Source: Pseudarthrobacter sp. fls2-241-R2A-127
GTDB taxonomy: Bacteria; Actinomycetota; Actinomycetes; Actinomycetales; Micrococcaceae
Direction: 5' to 3'
DNA length: 64,000 nucleotides
Assembly (NCBI RefSeq): GCF_030209355.1
Contig: NZ_JARVSF010000009.1
Location: 62,001-126,000 of the forward strand
This document shows, in pieces, positions 59,742-64,000 of this stretch (positions are counted from its first letter, which is position 1; each line of letters begins with the position of its first letter). The notes under the pieces were generated by a model. That model made no database searches, was not told the origin of the DNA, and saw only the letters and a list, made by a program, of their open reading frames with translations. The position numbers and the translations under genes are program-made.

Positions 59742-61165
59742 ACGTCCACCTCGGCCTCAACCGGCTTGGGGATCAGCAGCGACGCGGCGAACGCGGCCAC
59801 GGTGAGGGCCAGCCCCACCAGCACGACGGTCAGGTACGATGCCGCCGCATCGCCCAGTGCAGACGTTGCCACCAGGACGGCAGGCAGGATGAGGAAGCTC
59901 AGGCCCGCGCCCAGGTTGAAGGCGCCGGCGTTCATGCCGGGCAGGAAGCCGGGGTTGCCGGCCGGCGAGAGGACAACGCCGAGTCCGTTGAGCATGATGT
60001 TGACGGTACCGGCGTACATGATGCCCAGCAAGACCGTGCCGGCGATCATCATCGGCAGGCTGTGCAGCCCCAGGAAGGCGATGACGGCGAGCGCGGCGAT
60101 GCTGCCCAGGAGCCCGATGCGCAGCACCTTGGTGTAGCCGAGGACCGGTGCCAGCCGGCCACTGACCGGACCCACCAGCCAGCCCAGCAGGGCGTACGGG
60201 GTGAGGATGATCAGCGACATCTCGGTGGGGCCAACACCGAACCCGGGTGAGGCGGCCTGGACGTAGGCCGGGACGATCCCGTTGATGACCGCGAAGATGC
60301 CGGTCATAGTCAGCGTGGTGGTGAGCAGCGGGGCCCAGGTGGCGCGCTGGCGCAGGTGGACGGTTTCCACCATGGGCTGGGCTGCGCGCTGTTCGGTGCG
60401 CCAGAAGGCGAAGAACGCGGCGGCGGAGACGAGGACCAGCGCCAGGCTCAGCATCAGGGTGCCGGAGTTGAAGCCGGCCACGAGCTTGGAGGCTTCGTTG
60501 AGCGCGGTCAGCAGGGCTCCCACGGCAACCACAATGAAGAACACACCGCGCCAGTCCATCCGGGTACCGGCGGCGGGCTTGCTCTCCTTGGCCAGGACCA
60601 TGACGAGGGCGGTGGCGGCGGCAGCAAGGACCACCATCAGCCAGAAGATGCTGCGGAAGCCGAAGTGCTCGGCGAAGTAGCCGCCCACGAAGGAGTCCAC
60701 GCCGGCCACGCCACCGTTGACGGCGGTGATAAGGCCCATCAGCGTGCCGTACTTGCGGGGGTTGCTGACGGCGGAGCGCAGCATGATCAGGCACAGCGGC
60801 ACGGTGGGTCCGCTGACGCCCTGGATGATGCGGCCCACGAAGAGCCAGGTGACGTCCGGGGCGAGAGCGGCGATCACGGAGCCCATGGCCATGAGGACCA
60901 TCATGCCCACCAGGACCTTCTTGCGGCCCACGATGTCGCTCAGCCGCGGCAGGAACAGGGAGAACAGGGCGGCAGCGGTGAAGAACCAGGTTTGGGAGAG
61001 GCCAATGACGGCTTGGTCGGTCTTGAGTTCCTCGCCCATGGTCACCAGGGCGGGGCTGAGCATGGAGGCGTTGAGCTGGAACGCCACGCAGGCTGCCAGC
61101 AGGGCGGTCATGAGGGCGGCGGTGTTGCCGCGGCCGGTCTTCGTTTCAGTCATGGAGGCAGTCAT
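59738..61165 (-). CDS. MFS transporter, probable nucleoside importer
   Basis: 475-residue major facilitator protein of the multi-segment DHA2-like type. LPRLSDIVGRKKVLVGMM is the loop 2-3 motif and RIIQGVSGPTVPLCLIML marks segment 4-5. It directly abuts the nucleoside hydrolase gene (stop and start touch) and overlaps ribokinase by four bases. The context suggests uptake of nucleosides or ribose, although DHA2 members are often drug exporters. The substrate is therefore uncertain. Confidence 0.87.
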   Translation of the reverse strand: MTASMTETKTGRGNTAALMTALLAACVAFQLNASMLSPALVTMGEELKTDQAVIGLSQTWFFTAAALFSLFLPRLSDIVGRKKVLVGMMVLMAMGSVIAALAPDVTWLFVGRIIQGVSGPTVPLCLIMLRSAVSNPRKYGTLMGLITAVNGGVAGVDSFVGGYFAEHFGFRSIFWLMVVLAAAATALVMVLAKESKPAAGTRMDWRGVFFIVVAVGALLTALNEASKLVAGFNSGTLMLSLALVLVSAAAFFAFWRTEQRAAQPMVETVHLRQRATWAPLLTTTLTMTGIFAVINGIVPAYVQAASPGFGVGPTEMSLIILTPYALLGWLVGPVSGRLAPVLGYTKVLRIGLLGSIAALAVIAFLGLHSLPMMIAGTVLLGIMYAGTVNIMLNGLGVVLSPAGNPGFLPGMNAGAFNLGAGLSFLILPAVLVATSALGDAAASYLTVVLVGLALTVAAFAASLLIPKPVEAEVDV

Positions 61166-62254
61166 TTACTTGACCCCTCCAACGGTGAGGTGGGCACTTT
61201 CCGGGCGTACGACGTCGGCCGCGCCGCCTGGGGTGCGCTCCGCACCTTCTTTGCTCCCGGCGTCGTCCGCGTTGGTGTTGCTGACCGGCTCGCCGATGCG
61301 GACCAGCGCGTCGGTGACGAGGTCCCAGAACCGTGCGTGATCCAGGTCCACTGCCACGCTGGTGTGGCAGTCGGCGGGGGCGGGGGCGCGGAAATCGGCG
61401 ACCGTCATGCCCAGGGTGAGCGTGCCTGTCAGCTCGATGTTCACCGGCACCTTGCGGGTCGTGACGATGCTGGGGTCGATCACGTACGCGACGGCGCAGG
61501 GATCGTGCACGGGCGGGTGGTCAAAGCCCTGGGCGTCCTTGTAGGTGTGGGCGAAGAAGTCCATCAGTTCGGTGACGAACTTGGCGGGGCCGGTGCCGAT
61601 GGCGGCGATCTTCTCCACGACGTCCGGGGTGGCCAGCGCCTGGTGGGTGAGGTCCAGGCCCACCATCACCACGGGCCACTTTTCGTTGAAGACGATGTGC
61701 GCGGCCTCGGGGTCGATGATGATGTTGAACTCGGCCACGGCGCTCCAGTTGCCCACGTGGTAGCCACCGCCCATCAGGACCACTTCCTTGATGCGTTCCA
61801 CGATGCGCGGTTCCTTGCGGGCGGCCATGGCGATGTTGGTCAGGCCGGCGGTGGGGACCAGGGTGACGGTGCCGGGCTCGTGCGCCATGACGGTGTCGAC
61901 GATGAGGTCGACGGCGTGGCGGGGGTCCAGTTCGATGGTGGACTCAGGCAGCGCGGGGCCGTCCATGCCGGAATCGCCGTGGATGTCCGGCGCGGTTTCG
62001 ATGCTGCGGAGCAGCGGGCGGGGGCAGCCGGCGGCGAAGGGGACGCCGGTAATGCCGGCGATGGTGCCCACGGCCAGGGCATTGCGGGTGACTTTTTCGA
62101 GGGTCTGGTTGCCCACCACCGTGGTGACGGCCAGCAGTTCGATATTGGGGTTGCCGTGTGCCAGGAGCAGGGCCACGGCGTCATCGTGGCCGGGGTCGCA
62201 GTCCAGGATGATCTTCCGGGGCTGGTGCTGACTCTGTTGCGGGTTTGGTTCCAC
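61166..62254 (-). CDS. Nucleoside hydrolase (IUNH family)
   Basis: About 362-residue ribonucleoside hydrolase splitting a nucleoside into base and ribose. The calcium site IILDCDPGHDDAVALLLA near residue 14 and PTAGLTNIAMA, MGGGYHVGNWSAVAEFNIIIDPEAA and VHDPCAVAYVI (active-site His) define the family. The GTG at 62254 has GGAGAAC 7 bases upstream and is preferred over the ATG at 62272, which lacks a ribosome site. It heads the operon with MFS and ribokinase. Base preference cannot be read from the sequence. Confidence 0.92.
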   Translation of the reverse strand: MEPNPQQSQHQPRKIILDCDPGHDDAVALLLAHGNPNIELLAVTTVVGNQTLEKVTRNALAVGTIAGITGVPFAAGCPRPLLRSIETAPDIHGDSGMDGPALPESTIELDPRHAVDLIVDTVMAHEPGTVTLVPTAGLTNIAMAARKEPRIVERIKEVVLMGGGYHVGNWSAVAEFNIIIDPEAAHIVFNEKWPVVMVGLDLTHQALATPDVVEKIAAIGTGPAKFVTELMDFFAHTYKDAQGFDHPPVHDPCAVAYVIDPSIVTTRKVPVNIELTGTLTLGMTVADFRAPAPADCHTSVAVDLDHARFWDLVTDALVRIGEPVSNTNADDAGSKEGAERTPGGAADVVRPESAHLTVGGVK

Positions 62255-62338
62255 GATGGTTCTCCACGTCATTGGGGCCTGCCGGGGAGGCAGGGTTCAA
62301 CATTCCGGTGTGATCATGGCACCGTTTCGTCGGTTACG

Positions 62339-62350
62339 TCAAGCGCTTAA
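62339..62350. promoter_or_regulatory. LacI-family operator, site 1
   Basis: TCAAGCGCTTAA, preceded by ACG, centred on the perfect AAGCGCTT palindrome. It lies 85 bases from the nucleoside hydrolase start and matches the second site at 62374-62385. Confidence 0.7.
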
Positions 62351-62373
62351 CGCGATGCTTGCGTTTGCCCACG

Positions 62374-62385
62374 TCAAACGCTTGA
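62374..62385. promoter_or_regulatory. LacI-family operator, site 2
   Basis: TCAAACGCTTGA, also preceded by ACG. Together with site 1 the consensus is ACGTCAARCGCTTRA. Centres are 35 bases apart, placing both sites on nearly the same helix face in the divergent intergenic region. Confidence 0.7.
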
Positions 62386-62431
62386 TGCCCTGTCCTGCAG
62401 TGGAACGCCGGGCGGCGGCTAGGATCGAGGT

Positions 62432-63478
62432 ATGGATTCCGGGGAACAGGTGCAGCAGCGGGCCCGTCCCCGGCGCGTAACGGCGGCCATGGTCGCCGCC
62501 CGGGCCGGAGTTTCGGTGGCCACAGTGTCGCTGGTGGCCAACGGCAAGACCGCCGGCCGCGTCTCCGAGGACAACATTGCCCGGGTGACAGAGGCCATCG
62601 CCGAGCTCGGCTATGTGGTGGACGGAATCGGCAGCTCGCTGGCCAAAGGCGTCAGTTCCATCGTGATCCTGGTGGCGCCGGACATCTCCAACCCGTTCTT
62701 CGCCAAGGTGATCGGCGGCGTACGGGAATCACTGGGCCCCAACTACCAGCTGCTGCTCTCCGTCACGGACTCGGGCGAGTTTCCCAAGGCCACGGACGTC
62801 CGGAAGCTGATGTCACTACGGCCCGCAGGGCTTTTGGTTGACGCCCCGAACGCCGGGTTCCTGGCGGATCTTTCGGTGGCCGGGCCCCTGGTTTTGCTGG
62901 ACGCGCCGGGCCTGGAATCGTTCGCACCGGCCGTGAACCTTGATGTTGCCCAGGGCGCACGCGAGCTGGCTGCGCACCTGGCCGAGGCCGGCCACCGGCG
63001 CGTGGCGTACCTGGACAGCGTCACGGGAACCGAGACCTTCAGGATCCGCCGGGAGGCGTTCCTGGCGGAGGCTGCCGAGCGCGGGATGAGCCTGGATCCG
63101 GACCACATGCCCGCCACCACCATCGACGTCGGTGCGGCTGCTGCCGCGTTTGCCGGTGCCTGGCAGGGCTGGCAACGGGCGGGGGTGACCGCCGTCGTCT
63201 GCGCCACGGACACCCATGCCTACGGGGTGCTGCAGGAAGCCCGCGTGGCCGGGGTCCGGATTCCGGCGGAACTGGCCGTGGCCGGGTTCGACGACCTGCC
63301 CTATTCGGCTACCAGCAGTCCGGGACTGACCAGCGTGCACCTGCCCGCAGCGAACCTGGGCCTGAAGGCCGGTGAACAACTCCGCCGGCTGATGGAAGGC
63401 CAGGCCTTGGAGCAGGAGCAGCTCGTCCTGGGAAGTTCGCTGGTGGTGCGCGGTTCCACGTCGGCCGGCGAAACGTAG
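62432..63478 (+). CDS. LacI-family regulator of nucleoside operon
   Basis: 348-residue LacI/PurR regulator. The helix-turn-helix is RRVTAAMVAARAGVSVATVSLVANG with the hinge EDNIARVTEAIAELGYV, followed by a periplasmic-binding-like sensor domain (SSIVILVAPDISNPFFAKVI, AVAGFDDLPYS, LTSVHLP). The ATG follows GAGG. It is divergent from the nucleoside hydrolase operon, with two matching operators in the shared region, so it most likely represses both. Confidence 0.92.
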   Translation: MDSGEQVQQRARPRRVTAAMVAARAGVSVATVSLVANGKTAGRVSEDNIARVTEAIAELGYVVDGIGSSLAKGVSSIVILVAPDISNPFFAKVIGGVRESLGPNYQLLLSVTDSGEFPKATDVRKLMSLRPAGLLVDAPNAGFLADLSVAGPLVLLDAPGLESFAPAVNLDVAQGARELAAHLAEAGHRRVAYLDSVTGTETFRIRREAFLAEAAERGMSLDPDHMPATTIDVGAAAAAFAGAWQGWQRAGVTAVVCATDTHAYGVLQEARVAGVRIPAELAVAGFDDLPYSATSSPGLTSVHLPAANLGLKAGEQLRRLMEGQALEQEQLVLGSSLVVRGSTSAGET

Positions 63479-63523
63479 CTGCACCGGCGGGTTCCTGTCG
63501 GACCCCGGCCGTAAGCTGGGATT

Positions 63524-64000
63524 ATGCCGAGTAACTGGGAGAGTCTTGACGCGCCGCAGCGTGAGTCGGTACAGCACAATGTGGAGATCTACGAGCGCGT
63601 CCGCCCTGCCCTGAAGCTCATCACCCGGGATGTCCTCCTCACCCTTCGGGACATGCTCAAGGGCACCGAGGTGACGCCGCTGTTCGTCAGCGGCCGCACC
63701 AAGACCGTGGAGTCGTTCAGGGAAAAGATCTCGCGGACCGAAGAACCGCTGGAGCCCGGCGGCCCGCGGCTGCTCAAGTTCCCGGACCCGTTCCGCACCC
63801 TCAATGACATGGTGGGGATCCGGGTGATCACCAAGCTCCCGGCGGAGAACGCAGTGGTGGCCAACATCATCAAGCGCCAGCGGCAATTGTTCGACTGCCG
63901 CGGCGACCGGGAAAAGGACATCGGGTCCATCGAGTCAGGCACGTACGGGTATTCCAGCCGGCACCTGATCCTGCGGACCATCCAGAACGAGGCCGTCAAG
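63524..64000 (+). CDS. GTP pyrophosphokinase (RelA/SpoT-like), 3' truncated by window edge
   Basis: 159 codons of an open frame running off the window. The sequence (FVSGRTKTVESFREKI, FRTLNDMVGIRVITKLPAE, and GTYGYSSRHLILRT) matches the RelA_SpoT synthetase domain, which makes (p)ppGpp from GTP/GDP and ATP; the Arg-rich and Asp-containing RVIT segment is the catalytic region. The short N-terminus without a hydrolase domain suggests a small alarmone synthetase. The ATG at 63524 lies 46 bases after the LacI gene. Later domains, if any, are outside the window. Confidence 0.88.
   Translation, partial: MPSNWESLDAPQRESVQHNVEIYERVRPALKLITRDVLLTLRDMLKGTEVTPLFVSGRTKTVESFREKISRTEEPLEPGGPRLLKFPDPFRTLNDMVGIRVITKLPAENAVVANIIKRQRQLFDCRGDREKDIGSIESGTYGYSSRHLILRTIQNEAVK

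Noticed and set aside
60356..62350. 664-codon open frame on the plus strand
   Set aside because: It is antisense to the MFS and nucleoside hydrolase genes, with Gly/His/Asp-rich low-complexity composition typical of high-GC antisense frames and no domain.
1..64000. Insertion sequences, prophage or tRNA-flanked island
   Set aside because: No transposase, integrase, phage structural gene or tRNA was found; GC content and codon use look uniform by eye.

Overview
The window is high-GC, densely packed bacterial chromosome. Gene content and codon use point to an actinobacterium of the Arthrobacter/Pseudarthrobacter group (Micrococcaceae): mycothiol-type DinB fold enzyme, ANTAR regulator, an LAXTG-anchored chaplin-like surface protein, SOS box of the actinobacterial TCGAAC-N4-GTTCGA type, many GTG/TTG starts, and ABC sugar porters with Tat lipoprotein signals. 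This assignment is inference from the sequence alone. No tRNA, rRNA, CRISPR array, prophage or insertion sequence was seen.

Layout. 1-3.2 kb: end of an NCS2 nucleobase permease, converging with a GAF-ANTAR regulator/SGNH hydrolase pair. 3.2-8.2 kb: LysR regulator, tartrate/D-malate dehydrogenase, DctA and glycerate kinase, a complete C4/hydroxy-dicarboxylate utilisation unit with matching LysR dyads. 8.3-10.6 kb: a Pseudomonas stutzeri-type trehalose synthase. 10.7-21.5 kb: a large sugar catabolic cluster behind a ROK repressor: three intact Gfo/Idh/MocA dehydrogenases, one degenerate one, an ABC importer without ATPase and two xylose-isomerase-like TIM barrels, resembling 3-ketoglycoside (levoglucosan-type) pathways. 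21.6-25.3 kb: small accessory genes, a second glycerate kinase and a methyltransferase. 25.4-29.9 kb: a histidine kinase, a GGDEF-EAL protein and an EAL protein (cyclic-di-GMP signalling). 29.9-34 kb: GDPD, HAD phosphatase and an SOS-controlled umuDC pair. 34.3-40.2 kb: an ArsR/SRPBCC/DinB operon, a solitary NrtA/SsuA-like binding protein, a membrane-linked matrixin protease and a GAF histidine kinase. 40.3-44.6 kb: PfkB kinase, esterase, and two secreted surface proteins, one with five chaplin-like repeats. 44.7-51 kb: a GntR-controlled lower protocatechuate 4,5-cleavage pathway (GalD, LigJ, LigK, LigI, MFS porter) lacking the ring-cleavage genes. 51-58.7 kb: ABC importer, glucosylglycerate-hydrolase-like enzyme, ROK regulator and SDR. 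58.8-63.5 kb: nucleoside hydrolase, MFS porter and ribokinase under a LacI regulator. The window ends inside a RelA/SpoT-like synthetase.

Common threads: most units are nutrient uptake plus catabolism with a local regulator and recognisable operator dyads. Two glycerate kinases, the tartrate enzyme and the glucosylglycerate hydrolase all feed or use glycerate. Three copies of a long palindrome with the conserved outer arm CGRTTGCTCCG sit just behind the 3' ends of unrelated genes; this is the best candidate in the window for an undescribed sequence element.
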